Made by a program: the position numbers and the translations under genes. The notes under the pieces are model-generated. The model did no database searches, had not been told where the DNA came from, and saw only the letters and a program-made list of their open reading frames with translations. Below, in pieces: positions 44,331-54,000 of a stretch of 64,000 nucleotides of DNA. Within the stretch, counting starts at the first letter, position 1; the number at the start of each line of letters is the position of its first letter. The DNA is from CAYZJV01 sp964473245 (GTDB taxonomy: Bacteria; Spirochaetota; Spirochaetia; Sphaerochaetales; Sphaerochaetaceae), in the NCBI GenBank assembly GCA_964473245.1, contig CAYYOL010000005.1, forward strand, positions 1 through 64,000, given 5' to 3'.

Positions 44331-45360
44331 ACCAGAGTGAGAGAAGTGTAATAGCTGTCATGGCTTCGATTACAGGGATGACTCGTACACAGATACACGG
44401 ATCGTGCCGCCCTTCTACTCGAATGATCGTCTCATTTCCTTCAATATCTACGGTCTTCTGTGGCTTTGCAATGGATGCAGTCGGTTTTACCACTGTTCTG
44501 AAAATGAGCGGGGCACCATTGGTCATCCCCCCCTGTATGCCACCTGCATGATTGGAGAGAAAACCGTGAGATGACATCTGATCGTTGTTCTCGGAACCCC
44601 TTTTCGATGCAACGGAAAAGCCATCGCCGAATTCGATTCCCTTCGTGGCACCTATAGAGAGAATTGCGTGGGCAAGCAGTGCATCGGTCTTATCGAATAC
44701 AGGTTCACCAAGGCCCGCAGGAAGTCCCGTTACGAGGCACTCGACAACTCCGCCAACACTGTCCTCTTCATCTCGAGCCCGTTCGATAGCGGCTTCCATG
44801 CGACCAGCGGCTTCGGCGTCTGGACAACTCACCCGATTCTGAGTAATACAGGAGAGATCTCGCCCATGAGCAATCTCCCGTTCGATCTGTATGGTGTATG
44901 CGGTGATCTCGATCCCTTTCTGGGAAAGAATCTGCATGGCTATAGCCCCAGCTGCCAACCGAGCTGCTGTCTCTCTTCCACTGGAGCGACCCCCACCACG
45001 CCAATCGCGTATCCCGAATTTCTCTTGCCAGGTATGATCAGCATGACCCGGTCGAAAAATCCGCGAGATGTCGGTATAGTCTCCTGAACGTTGATTGGTA
45101 TTTCGGATGAGTATGGAAACCGGAGTTCCCGTGGTCTTCCCCTCGAATATCCCAGAGAGAATCTCGATCGAGTCTGGTTCTTGTCTTTTAGTTCCGAGCG
45201 AATTACCACCAGGTCTTCTTCTGGCCATTTGCCGTTGTAATTCAGACATATCCAAGGTGAAGCCGCTCTCTAACCCATCGATTATGACTCCGATTCCCTC
45301 TCCGTGTGACTCTCCGAATGTGGTTATCGTTAAAGCTTTTCCAAAACTGTTTCCTGGCAT
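44311..45360 (-). CDS. aroC: chorismate synthase
   Basis: Last shared step of aromatic amino-acid synthesis, EPSP to chorismate with reduced FMN. The 349-residue product has GNSFGKALTITTFGESHGEGIG, RRRPGGNSLGTKRQEPDSIEILSGIFEGKTTGTPVSI, FRPGHADHTWQEKFGIRDWRGGGRSSGRETAARLAAGAIA and late GRHDPCICVRVIPVIEAM. Length is normal. It overlaps aroK by 31 bases upstream and the XPB gene by 20 bases downstream. Confidence 0.96.
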   Translation of the reverse strand: MPGNSFGKALTITTFGESHGEGIGVIIDGLESGFTLDMSELQRQMARRRPGGNSLGTKRQEPDSIEILSGIFEGKTTGTPVSILIRNTNQRSGDYTDISRIFRPGHADHTWQEKFGIRDWRGGGRSSGRETAARLAAGAIAMQILSQKGIEITAYTIQIEREIAHGRDLSCITQNRVSCPDAEAAGRMEAAIERARDEEDSVGGVVECLVTGLPAGLGEPVFDKTDALLAHAILSIGATKGIEFGDGFSVASKRGSENNDQMSSHGFLSNHAGGIQGGMTNGAPLIFRTVVKPTASIAKPQKTVDIEGNETIIRVEGRHDPCICVRVIPVIEAMTAITLLSLWYEQYGR

Positions 45361-45926
45361 GATGTTCCTCTCCCTAACAGATTGAGTATGGCATGTGTGA
45401 GTGTTTGACCATTCTCTGCAACTGTTTGGTAATCGGATAATCGTACCATATAATCGGAAATCTGCCTATATCGCTCGCTTCTTGTCATATATAGATCGTG
45501 AAATGACTCTCTTGGGTTCGCCTCGGAGAGGAACGGTGGAACCCCACTTTTCATGATTCGGTCAAAGAGTACGTGTTCCGAGACATCGAGGTAGAGTAGT
45601 GACCCGGTCTCCTGCATGAGCGAGATGAGCGGATCATTGTCACACACGCCACCACCGGTGGAGATGATCACCAGTTCATAGTCATGGTGCATCAACTCTT
45701 CGATATATAAACGTAGCGACTCGTATTCCTTCTTGAGAAAGGCTTCCTTCCCTGCGTTCTTATAGAAATCCCGCACGGAAAGACCAGTGCCACGGATAGC
45801 CTTGAGAATGAGATCGTCGGTATCGGTATAGGCAACCCGGTATGTCGTACTCAATGCTACAGAGGCGAACCGACCGAGTTTGCTCTTTCCAGAATGTTTC
45901 AGTCCTACGAGGTAGAGAATATTCAT
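45330..45926 (-). CDS. aroK: shikimate kinase
   Basis: Phosphorylates shikimate at O3 with ATP. The 198-residue product has the P-loop GLKHSGKS, DTDDLI for substrate and Mg binding, and IISTGGGVCDN for shikimate. It carries the lid region PPFLSEANPRESFHDLYMTRSERY. The ATG at 45926 is supported by GAGG, and longer upstream frames are not. It overlaps aroC by 31 bases and follows a small membrane protein gene by 7 bases. Confidence 0.9.
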   Translation of the reverse strand: MNILYLVGLKHSGKSKLGRFASVALSTTYRVAYTDTDDLILKAIRGTGLSVRDFYKNAGKEAFLKKEYESLRLYIEELMHHDYELVIISTGGGVCDNDPLISLMQETGSLLYLDVSEHVLFDRIMKSGVPPFLSEANPRESFHDLYMTRSERYRQISDYMVRLSDYQTVAENGQTLTHAILNLLGRGTSCQETVLEKL

Positions 45927-45933
45927 ATGAGCC

Positions 45934-46431
45934 TCACACGTATTCATCGAACAGGGCAACCCATTTCCGGGGGTACCGTGTTCCTGCTTGCTCTGCATCG
46001 ATACGAATCTGCCGTCTCAGTTGTTTTCTAGCCTCCTTATTGAACTTTCTCAACTCGATCTTCTGCATATACTGGCTCTCCTTCACATTCTTCATGGTAT
46101 CGAGGATGTGTCTGTTGTCAGGAACGACCAGTTTCAATGCATACCGGAATGTGATGATCATGGTATACCAGAGCAACACGATGATGAGCGGGATAATCTC
46201 TCTAACATTTCTGTCGGGACTTATCTCGACACGATAGGAACCGGTGATCATGCCTGTCGCGACTTTGAACAGTGGATCGATGCTTATACCCAAGAACGCA
46301 AGTGAGATTACCAACGGAAGCACCCAGAACCAGCCTTGGCGAGAAAAGATGAACCGAAGGCAGGCCGCTGCCGATAAGAAACAGAGGAGAGAAGTACTGA
46401 CACTGACCAGTAGCATGAGCATGGTGAACAT
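45934..46431 (-). CDS. small membrane protein of unknown function, first gene of the aroK-aroC-XPB operon
   Basis: I do not recognise this protein. With the ATG at 46431 it has 165 residues; a start at 46509 would add 26 but would overlap the divergent dgt gene. It has three hydrophobic segments: one at the start rich in Leu/Ser/Ala, WFWVLPLVISLAFLGISIDPLF, and IIPLIIVLLWYTMIITFRYAL. A highly charged tail of about 60 residues follows (KNVKESQYMQKIELRKFNKEARKQLRRQIRIDAEQAGTRYPRKW), probably cytoplasmic. The stop lies 7 bases before aroK, so it shares the message. No enzymatic motif is seen. Confidence 0.6.
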   Translation of the reverse strand: MFTMLMLLVSVSTSLLCFLSAAACLRFIFSRQGWFWVLPLVISLAFLGISIDPLFKVATGMITGSYRVEISPDRNVREIIPLIIVLLWYTMIITFRYALKLVVPDNRHILDTMKNVKESQYMQKIELRKFNKEARKQLRRQIRIDAEQAGTRYPRKWVALFDEYV

Positions 46432-46483
46432 GATACCATGTAGGTCCCCGATAGGGAAGTCAAAAGGCGAAGAGGGGGTCGAT

Positions 46484-47650
46484 ATGAGCAGACGAAAGAC
46501 ATTCATCAACGAGTTGCCACAACAGATACTTGAACAACGTATGCAACCGCGGGAATCGGATGTTCGAGGCGAATTCTATCGCGATACCACAGCAATAATT
46601 CACAGTTCTCCATTCAGGAGATTGAAGCATAAGACCCAAGTATTCTTCGCTCCGAGCAACGATCATATTTGCACTCGTATGGAACATGTGCTTCATGTCG
46701 CTTCGATTGCAACGGCTGTCTGTCGTGGACTGCATCTGGATACAGAACTTGCTTGGGCGATCGGTATGGGGCACGATCTCGGCCACACTCCGTTCGGACA
46801 TGTAGGGGAACGGATTATCTCCACACTCATGCAGGAGTATGGACTCCCTCCATTCGAACATGAACTGAATTCGTTGAGAATCGTCGATTTTCTCGCGTCG
46901 AACGGGAGAGGATTGAATCTCACCTATGCAGTCAGAGATGGTATTTCCAGTCATAACGGTGAACGGTTCGATCGTATTGTTCGACCAGTGTTCGCCTTGA
47001 AAGATCTGCATGCTATCGCAAGTAGAGTCGATGCGGTTCCCGCTACATGGGAGGCTGCAGTGGTTCGAGTATCCGATCAGATTGCCTACTTGGGTAGAGA
47101 CTACGAGGATGCCTGCAGATTGAAGATCATCGATCCAAACGCGATTCCAACAATCGTTGTTGATCAATTGGGTAATACAAATGCTTCTATCATAGATACC
47201 CTGGTCAATGATGTCATTGACAACTCGGATCCGGATATTGGAATCTGTTTCTCTGAACCGGTGTTCGAAGCAGTGATTGCCATGAAGAAGTTCAACTATG
47301 AACAGATCTACCTCTCACCCATGCTTGCCGGTTACAGCAAATACTTCTCTCGACTTCTCCGACTGATTGCCGACTATCTCAGTGGTCTCATGGAGAGCTA
47401 CGGGTTCGATGAACCACGATATCTGGAAGAGAAGAATATGCTGGCAGCTGGTTTCGGTCTTCACATATCCGAGATGAGAGATCAATACCTCCGCCACGAT
47501 GGCAATATTGATCGCATACTCTTCGACTACATTGCAGGAATGAGCGACAATTTCTGTCTCGATTGTGCGAACGAGATTCTGAAGCCAGATCATCTGAACG
47601 AACACATCGAGCAATCTATCACTGGTAAATGGTTCGATGTCAAATACTAG
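46484..47650 (+). CDS. dgt: dGTPase (HD-domain deoxynucleoside triphosphohydrolase)
   Basis: Hydrolyses dGTP (or other dNTPs) to the nucleoside and triphosphate and so shapes dNTP pools. The 388-residue product has the start FYRDTTAIIHSSPFRRLKHKTQVF, the metal-binding His of TRMEHVLHVA, the HD pair in GMGHDLGHTPFGHVGE, and the later ISSHNGE and DQIAYLGRDYEDA. This is the shorter type common in non-enteric bacteria. The ATG at 46484 follows GAGGGGG. nrdR lies convergent 8 bases beyond the stop, so two genes for dNTP balance are neighbours. Confidence 0.93.
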   Translation: MSRRKTFINELPQQILEQRMQPRESDVRGEFYRDTTAIIHSSPFRRLKHKTQVFFAPSNDHICTRMEHVLHVASIATAVCRGLHLDTELAWAIGMGHDLGHTPFGHVGERIISTLMQEYGLPPFEHELNSLRIVDFLASNGRGLNLTYAVRDGISSHNGERFDRIVRPVFALKDLHAIASRVDAVPATWEAAVVRVSDQIAYLGRDYEDACRLKIIDPNAIPTIVVDQLGNTNASIIDTLVNDVIDNSDPDIGICFSEPVFEAVIAMKKFNYEQIYLSPMLAGYSKYFSRLLRLIADYLSGLMESYGFDEPRYLEEKNMLAAGFGLHISEMRDQYLRHDGNIDRILFDYIAGMSDNFCLDCANEILKPDHLNEHIEQSITGKWFDVKY

Positions 47651-47658
47651 CGGTTGAT

Positions 47659-48123
47659 CTAACTCATTTTGTGGGTGATGTGCTCGATCTCTTCAATGAA
47701 CTGCTTCACGTTGTCGAAAGCACGGTAGACGGATGCAAAACGGATATAGGCCACAGTATCGATCTTGTAGAGTTGCCGGAGTGCGGCTTCGCCGATATCC
47801 TTCGACGCTACTTCACGTCTAGTTCCCGCTTTCAAGACAACTTCGTCCTCTATATCCTGTAAAACCTGCTCGATAGTCTCTTGGCTGATATGTCTCTTCT
47901 CTGTGGTTATACGAATACCCCGCTCGATCTTTTTGATATCGAACGGTTCACGTCTTCCATCCCGCTTGACCACCATGAACGGTTTCTCCTCGATTCGCTC
48001 ATAGGAGGTGAATCGATAACCGCATGATAGACACTCTCGTCTTCTGCGTATGGTGGAACCACTGCTGTTCTGTCGTGATTCCAATACTTTATCATCCATA
48101 TGACCACAATGGGGGCATAACAT
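47659..48123 (-). CDS. nrdR: transcriptional repressor NrdR
   Basis: Represses ribonucleotide reductase genes in response to ATP/dATP. The 154-residue product has an N-terminal zinc ribbon (CPHCGHMDDKVLESR, CLSCGYRFTSYER) and an ATP-cone (VVKRDGRREPFDIKKIERGI, RQLYKIDTVAYIRFASVYRAF). Normal length, AAGGAG ribosome binding site. No nrd operon is in the window. Confidence 0.96.
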   Translation of the reverse strand: MLCPHCGHMDDKVLESRQNSSGSTIRRRRECLSCGYRFTSYERIEEKPFMVVKRDGRREPFDIKKIERGIRITTEKRHISQETIEQVLQDIEDEVVLKAGTRREVASKDIGEAALRQLYKIDTVAYIRFASVYRAFDNVKQFIEEIEHITHKMS

Positions 48124-48155
48124 GGTGGATTACTCCTTGCGAATAGATAACTTAC

Positions 48156-48184
48156 ACTATAGCATGAAATTGATTGTATGGAAA
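48156..48184 (-). promoter_or_regulatory. nrdR promoter
   Basis: On the minus strand TTTCCA (48179-48184) and TATAGT (48156-48161) are 17 bases apart, with a leader of about 25 bases to the ATG. The -10 region reads ACACTATAG on the plus strand, which matches only half of a NrdR box. Confidence 0.5.
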
Positions 48185-48278
48185 TTAGTAGGCAGACAAT
48201 TTTTGAAAATAATGAGAATCTTCTCGTTGATACGATTGCGACTGTTTGTACCAATTTGATAATAATGTTACACAATTG

Positions 48279-48308
48279 TTGAGAAAGTAGTGTTTTCGTG
48301 ATAATAAT
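48279..48308 (+). promoter_or_regulatory. promoter of the ACT-domain / THEP1 operon
   Basis: TTGAGA (48279-48284) is followed after 18 bases by AATAAT (48303-48308), or after 15 bases by GATAAT. The stretch is AT-rich and stands alone between divergent genes. Confidence 0.45.
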
Positions 48309-48341
48309 AACAAGTACTACGTCATAAGAAATGAGGTTGCC

Positions 48342-48998
48342 ATGGAATCCGTAAGTAATTCAGTGAAAAGGATCATCGATCGTACACCCTTTCTGTATGA
48401 AATGCTCATACAGGGGATACTCAGTTACAGCAACTATGCAGCATCTATCAGACCTACTGTGGAACAGATGCATGGTAAGGATGTGAAGACTTCGGCCATA
48501 GTCATGGCCATTCGCCGTTATGCTGAAGAACTGCGCAGGAAGGACACCGAACAGAAAAGCTACAATCTACGCTACGAGATCGTTATGAAGACCAATATCT
48601 ACGATATAAATCTTGTGCGCAGCGATACGCTAATTACCAAGTTAGGAGAGCTGTACCACCTTGTCAGTCCATCTTCAGGCGATTTCCTCAATGTCACCTT
48701 AGGAAGTCACGAAATAAGCATCTCTGTAAGCGAAAAGTACCTTGAGACGATTGAATCCATGATTGAAGGCGAGGCAGTCCTTCACCGGATGGGTGATCTG
48801 GTTGCTCTCTCACTGGTGTTCAGTGGCGATTTTATGTCTACTCCCGGTATTGTCTATGAAGCGGTCAGGAAGTTGGCGTGGGAAGAGATCAATGTGAATG
48901 AGATCATCTCGACGATGAACGAGTTGACGTTTGTAATTCGGCGAGAAGACTCGATGGATGCGTTCACAGTATTGCAGAGTTTTCTGGGAGGACAATGA
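48342..48998 (+). CDS. ACT-domain protein of unknown function
   Basis: A 218-residue protein with two parts. The N-terminal half, from IIDRTPFLYEMLIQGILSYSNYAASIRPTVEQMHGKDVKTSAIVMAIRRYAEEL, looks like a small helical, winged-helix-like domain. The C-terminal half resembles the regulatory ACT domains of aspartokinases: GDLVALSLVF, TPGIVYEAVRKLAWEEINVNEIISTMNELTFVIRREDSMDAFTVLQSFL. No kinase domain is present. Similar stand-alone proteins occur mainly in archaea and some anaerobic bacteria, usually without assigned function. Its stop overlaps the start of the THEP1-like NTPase gene (ATGA), and a good GAGG site precedes its own ATG. Ligand binding with amino-acid or nucleotide sensing is a guess. 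Confidence 0.7.
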   Translation: MESVSNSVKRIIDRTPFLYEMLIQGILSYSNYAASIRPTVEQMHGKDVKTSAIVMAIRRYAEELRRKDTEQKSYNLRYEIVMKTNIYDINLVRSDTLITKLGELYHLVSPSSGDFLNVTLGSHEISISVSEKYLETIESMIEGEAVLHRMGDLVALSLVFSGDFMSTPGIVYEAVRKLAWEEINVNEIISTMNELTFVIRREDSMDAFTVLQSFLGGQ

Positions 48999-49531
48999 TG
49001 CACCTAAAACGTCATATCGTGATAACAGGACCGATAAACAGCGGTAAGACCACTATGCTCTTCTCACTCTGTTCTCGATTGGATTCACTCGGTTTTTCGA
49101 TTGGTGGAGTCACTCAGGTCATGCCGCTTCCAAACAAGGAGAAGCGGTCATACATACTGAGCGACCAGGGAAGTGGTGATATCCGTGTGCTCATGACACT
49201 GGATTCGAAAAGCGACTGGATTCCGTTTGGACGCTTTCACTACGATCCAGGCGCATTCGATTGGGCTTCGGAGAAAATTCTCTCACACAGGGCTCATTAC
49301 GACTATGTGACCATAGATGAAATAGGACCTCTGGAGTTGCAAGAGGAGGGGCTTGCACAGACCTACAAAAAACTGCTACACACGTACCGTGGAACGCTCA
49401 TAACCGTGATACGAGAGGGATTACTAGATCAGGTTCTAGCACATTTCGACATCAATGAGCGTTCAATCGTGGTGCTGCGTACCACAGAAAACCAGGAAGA
49501 ACAGTTGGATAAGGTGGTTCCGAGTGAATGA
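48995..49531 (+). CDS. THEP1-type nucleoside-triphosphatase
   Basis: A P-loop NTPase of 178 residues in the THEP1 (DUF265) family, which hydrolyses NTPs slowly and has no firmly known cellular role. Walker A is GPINSGKTT near residue 12, and Walker B with the family's DEIGPLEL lies at about 108 (YDYVTIDEIGPLEL). IGGVTQVMPLPNKEKRSYIL corresponds to the GF(x)T-type substrate loop. It is translationally coupled to the ACT-domain gene upstream and overlaps the transporter gene downstream by 8 bases. The three genes form one operon. Confidence 0.85.
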   Translation: MMHLKRHIVITGPINSGKTTMLFSLCSRLDSLGFSIGGVTQVMPLPNKEKRSYILSDQGSGDIRVLMTLDSKSDWIPFGRFHYDPGAFDWASEKILSHRAHYDYVTIDEIGPLELQEEGLAQTYKKLLHTYRGTLITVIREGLLDQVLAHFDINERSIVVLRTTENQEEQLDKVVPSE

Positions 49532-50216
49532 GTTGTTCTGGGCTGTCATGCTGATTGTGAATTTCATCGCAATCATGGTGGCATTCCGATTGTGGGGTAA
49601 GGTTGGGTTACTGATCTGGATTCCCATATCTGTGATCATTGCGAATATCCAGGTAACGAAAACCGTCGTTCTCTTTGGCCTCGAAGCGACCTTAGGCAAT
49701 ATTGTGTATGCAACGAGTTTCCTGGCAACCGATATTCTCAGCGAATGTTATGGGAAACGAGACGCAGCACGGGCAGTCGCGATTGGATTCTTCTCACTGG
49801 TCATCATGACTGTACTCATGAATCTGGCTATCCTCTTCGTTCCAGCATCTTCCGATTTCGTGCAGGAGAGTATGGTTACCATATTCTCGCTCATGCCTCG
49901 AATTGCGCTGGGAAGTCTCAGTGCCTATCTTGTATCACAATTACACGATATTTACGCCTTCGCCTATTGGAAGAGGCGGTTTCCCGGATCACGTTCACTC
50001 TGGTTCAGGAATAATGTGAGCACCATGGTGAGTCAGCTCATAGATACACTCATATTCACGATGGTTGCCTTTTGGAATGTCTACGATTGGAGCATTCTCT
50101 GGCAGATCATGGTGACAACCTATCTATTGAAGTGGTTAGTCTCAGCTCTCGATACGCCATTCATGTACATTGCTCGCAGGTGGCACGAATCTAAAGTAGT
50201 TCCCGAATCAATCTAG
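49524..50216 (+). CDS. queuosine precursor transporter (YhhQ/QPTR, DUF165 family)
   Basis: A membrane protein of 230 residues with about six spans. The family pattern is seen in IIANIQVTKTVVLFGLEATLGNIVYATSFLATDILSECYGKRDAARAVAIGF and in the C-terminal RNNVSTMVSQLIDTLIFTMVAF and LLKWLVSALDTPFMYIARRW. Known members import preQ0/preQ1-type precursors of the tRNA base queuosine. The start is a GTG at 49524 following AAGGTGG, inside the end of the NTPase gene. No queuosine synthesis gene or preQ1 riboswitch is in the window. Confidence 0.88.
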   Translation: MNELFWAVMLIVNFIAIMVAFRLWGKVGLLIWIPISVIIANIQVTKTVVLFGLEATLGNIVYATSFLATDILSECYGKRDAARAVAIGFFSLVIMTVLMNLAILFVPASSDFVQESMVTIFSLMPRIALGSLSAYLVSQLHDIYAFAYWKRRFPGSRSLWFRNNVSTMVSQLIDTLIFTMVAFWNVYDWSILWQIMVTTYLLKWLVSALDTPFMYIARRWHESKVVPESI

Positions 50217-50226
50217 TAGACACCTC

Positions 50227-51018
50227 CTATTCTGGTATGAATAGGGTATTCATCGTTTCCACGGCCTCTTTGGTTCCAGACAATACAATGCCCTCGAACG
50301 GTTCTCTCTCACGCAGGAGCTTGTCTGTGTAGATGAATGGTGAGCCATCACCATACTGCACAACCATCCCTTGAAGCTCCAAAAGCGCATGTGCACCCGC
50401 AATATCCCAGACAAAGCATGGAACAGAGATCGCCCCCTGGATATGTGGGTGAATGAGTGGAGAGATCATGTGGAGAATATTGGAGCCGTAACATCGGATC
50501 TTACCATCGAACTTCTTAATCGAGATGTGTCTTGGTGCATGACTGGCCATGGCGAGCTGTTCCAGTTTCGTATGGGTGAGTCGTGGTTTGAACGGTTTCC
50601 CGTTCAGCAGTAGATCCTTTCCTGGATCCTGTCGTAAGAATAGTCCTTCCTCACTACTTAGGCCCCATCTCGGGGCATAGACCATTGCACCCACGCATGT
50701 TCTATTCTCATTGAGAATTCCGAGCGAGATACACCATCCGGGAAGTCCTTGGCTATAAACATCGGTACCATCGATCGGATCGAGAATGAACGTTACCGGT
50801 GCTTCGCCACTGAATGGCTGCAACGACTCCTCGGTCACGATATCTGCTTCGGGAAACAGCTGTGCAATACCCCTCGCTACCCTCTCGTTGATATAGGTGT
50901 CGGTTGCGGTAAGTACCGATCCATCATCCTTGTAATCTCTAAAAATATCGCCTTGAGCCTTACAAGCGTAGGCTCCCATATCTATGATCAGTTGTTCCAG
51001 TTCATCATATGCATCCAT
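50227..51018 (-). CDS. inositol monophosphatase family protein
   Basis: A Mg-dependent sugar-phosphate or nucleotide phosphatase of 263 residues. Metal-binding motifs are EES (VTEESLQPF), DPIDGTDVYSQGLPGW at about 80-95, and the late WDIAGAHALL. SuhB, CysQ and archaeal FBPase-type functions all share these motifs, and the sequence does not decide among them. The gene is divergent from mfd with 38 bases between starts and convergent with the transporter gene. Confidence 0.9.
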   Translation of the reverse strand: MDAYDELEQLIIDMGAYACKAQGDIFRDYKDDGSVLTATDTYINERVARGIAQLFPEADIVTEESLQPFSGEAPVTFILDPIDGTDVYSQGLPGWCISLGILNENRTCVGAMVYAPRWGLSSEEGLFLRQDPGKDLLLNGKPFKPRLTHTKLEQLAMASHAPRHISIKKFDGKIRCYGSNILHMISPLIHPHIQGAISVPCFVWDIAGAHALLELQGMVVQYGDGSPFIYTDKLLREREPFEGIVLSGTKEAVETMNTLFIPE

Positions 51019-51056
51019 TGAATACCTTTCCTCTCTGTGATACCGTAGGTGCGGTT

Positions 51057-54000
51057 ATGCAGCAACATATTGGTCCACTTGTGCAATCCTATATCAAAAG
51101 CACCGACGCGTACAAGGCGTTTAAACGGGATTGCAACACACGTCAGTATCTGGAAGGCCTCGAGGGGTATCCTCTCGCAGAGGCTGTCTTGGTGTATGCT
51201 CGTTCAATACACGGGCGAACCTGGGCTCTCTGTCCGACAGAGACTGCCGCAACGCAATTGTGCAAGGACTTGCAGGCAACCGGCACACCGTATGTGTATC
51301 TCCCTTCGAATGGGAAGCGCCTCTACAGCCCTTGGGAGGGGACAGATCGCGAGTACACGCAGTTGCGGGCTCTCGCTGCATTAACAGAGCACCCATCACG
51401 AATCGTGGTAACCCACATTCGTGCATTTGTCTCACCTGTGATCGCTATCGAATCTCTACGGGATTCGGAACTTCGTCTTCGAGTGGGCGATACGTTTGAC
51501 CCGACCGGCATTGCATCGATCCTTGCTGCCGGTGGATATTTTCGCTCCCCCAGTACAACGGTTCCTGGTGAATTCTCCATGCATGGAGAAGTGGTGGATC
51601 TTTTCCCATACGACAATACGTATCCGATCAGAATATATGCAGAGTGGGATCGAATAGAGAAGATCACACTATTCGATCCGATGGATCAGGATACCGTGAA
51701 GACCGTCGGTCATGTAACAGTGACTATTCTAAAAGAGCAGCAACAGATCGAGACAGCACATATCGACACCTACATCTCCGAGAACGATTATGTCTTCTTT
51801 CTTGGCAAGGAGCGACTCGAAACGTCATTTCATTCTCTTGAAGTGGAAGCGAAAGCACTGTTCAGAGAGGCGTTCCTTATCGATCGGCAATCGCCCAAAC
51901 CAGATCAGGTGCTCCTCGATTATCGGACATTCTTTGAACGACAGAATCGCGGATCGGTCCTCATCGAGGTGAGGGGACAATGCAAAGAAGCCTATACGTA
52001 CGATGTGGATGGACCGCGTTCGTTCTTCGGCAACTTTGTCATGTTGAAGGAACATTTGGCACAGCTCTTCGATAATGGGTACTCGGTCACGCTCTACGCC
52101 GGATCTGAACTCCAGAAGAACCGCTTGAATAACATGTTGAGTCAGTTTTCACAACTATCGGTACTCGATCTGGAAATCAGTGGAGGATTTTCGATTCCTT
52201 CGGAGAAACTGGTTGCCATCTGCGATCATGAGATCTTCGGACGAAGAAAACAGGTAGTGAAAGCACTTCATAAAGTACAGACATCTCCTTTGGACTCCTT
52301 CGTGGATCTCAACGAGGGAGATTATGTTGTTCATGTGAACTATGGAGTGGGGCAATTTCAGAAGATCGATCGGATCAGCATGTCGGGCAAGGAACGCGAC
52401 TATATCAAGATTCTCTATGCCGATACAGAGACACTCTTTGTCCCCATTGAACAGGCTAACTTGATCCAGCGGTACATAGGAAGTGAAGGGGGAGCTCCCC
52501 GGCTCGATAAACTCGGTGGTCAAGGTTGGGAGACCAAAAAAGCCCGTGCAAGAAAATCGGCTGAAGAACTCGCAGGCAGGCTCATACAACTGTATGCGAG
52601 AAGGAAAAGCAGCAAGGGGTATCCGTTTCCTAAGGATACCGACTGGCAGATGGAGTTCGAGGCATCGTTTCCCTTTGAGGAGACTGAGGATCAGCTAACC
52701 TGTATAGAAGATATTAAACGTGACATGGAAAGCCCGACAGTCATGGATAGGCTCATCTGTGGTGATGTGGGCTACGGAAAGACTGAAATCGCTCTCAGAG
52801 CCGCATTCAAGGCAGTGATGGCTGGAAAGCAGGTTGCATTTCTTGCTCCAACGACGATTCTTGCTGAGCAACACTATGAGACACTGGTGAAACGGCTAGG
52901 GAAGTTTCCAGTCAGAGCAGCCGTAATCTCACGAATTATCCCGAAGAAAGAACAGAAGATGATACTTCAGCAATTGAAAGCGGGACAGATCGATGTACTC
53001 GTCGGAACCCACCGCATACTCCAGAAAGATGTTCAGTTCAGTGAACTAGGGCTGCTGATCATCGATGAAGAACAACGGTTTGGTGTAAAAGATAAGGAGA
53101 AGGTGAAAGAGTTAAAGGCGAATATCGATTCGATCGCACTCTCGGCAACACCGATTCCGAGAACGCTCTACATGTCATTGTTGAAGATTCGTGATATGTC
53201 GCTGCTCACGACGCCTCCTATACAGCGGAGACCGATCAGAACGGTCATTCGAGAGTTCGATGTCAAGACGATCGTATCTGCTATCAGATTCGAGCTGAGT
53301 CGTGGTGGACAAGTCTTCTATCTCCATAACAGAATCAATACGCTAGAAGAAGTGGTCATGCTCCTGCACAAGGAGTTGCCGGAAGTTATCGTGGAATCCA
53401 TCCACGGTCAGATGGATCCGAATTCAATTGAAGATGTCATGAGACGGTTCATCCACCAGGGGATCCAGGTTCTTGTCTCGACTACCCTGATTGAAAATGG
53501 AATCGATATTCCTAATGTAAACACGATCATAATCGATCGCGCAGATAGATATGGTGTGTCGCAACTCTATCAGTTGCGTGGTCGGGTAGGGCGAAGTGAC
53601 CAAGAAGCGTATGCCTATCTCTTCTATCCCGCGCTTACCGCAATCAATGAGATTGCGGTGAAGCGACTGAAGGTGATCTCAGAGCACACCGAACTAGGCA
53701 GTGGATTCAAGATCGCCATGAAGGATATGGAGATCAGAGGAACCGGGAATCTACTCGGAAGGGAGCAGAGTGGACAACTGGCTTCCGTTGGACTCGACAT
53801 GTACCTGAGAATTTTGGATGAGGCTATAGCCGAACTCATGAAAGAGGGGGATTCGGAGGAGCAGCGAGAGGTGTTTCTGGAACTCGACTACTCCGGTTTC
53901 ATTCCGGACTCCTATATTTCTGAACCATCGGTCAAGTTCGATGTATACAAAAAGATCGCCTCTATCACCACCGATGTTCAATTACAGTCACTTACGGCCG

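Noticed and set aside
48150..48170. NrdR box at the nrdR promoter
   Set aside because: Only the left half (ACACTATA) matches and no second box is present at the usual distance.
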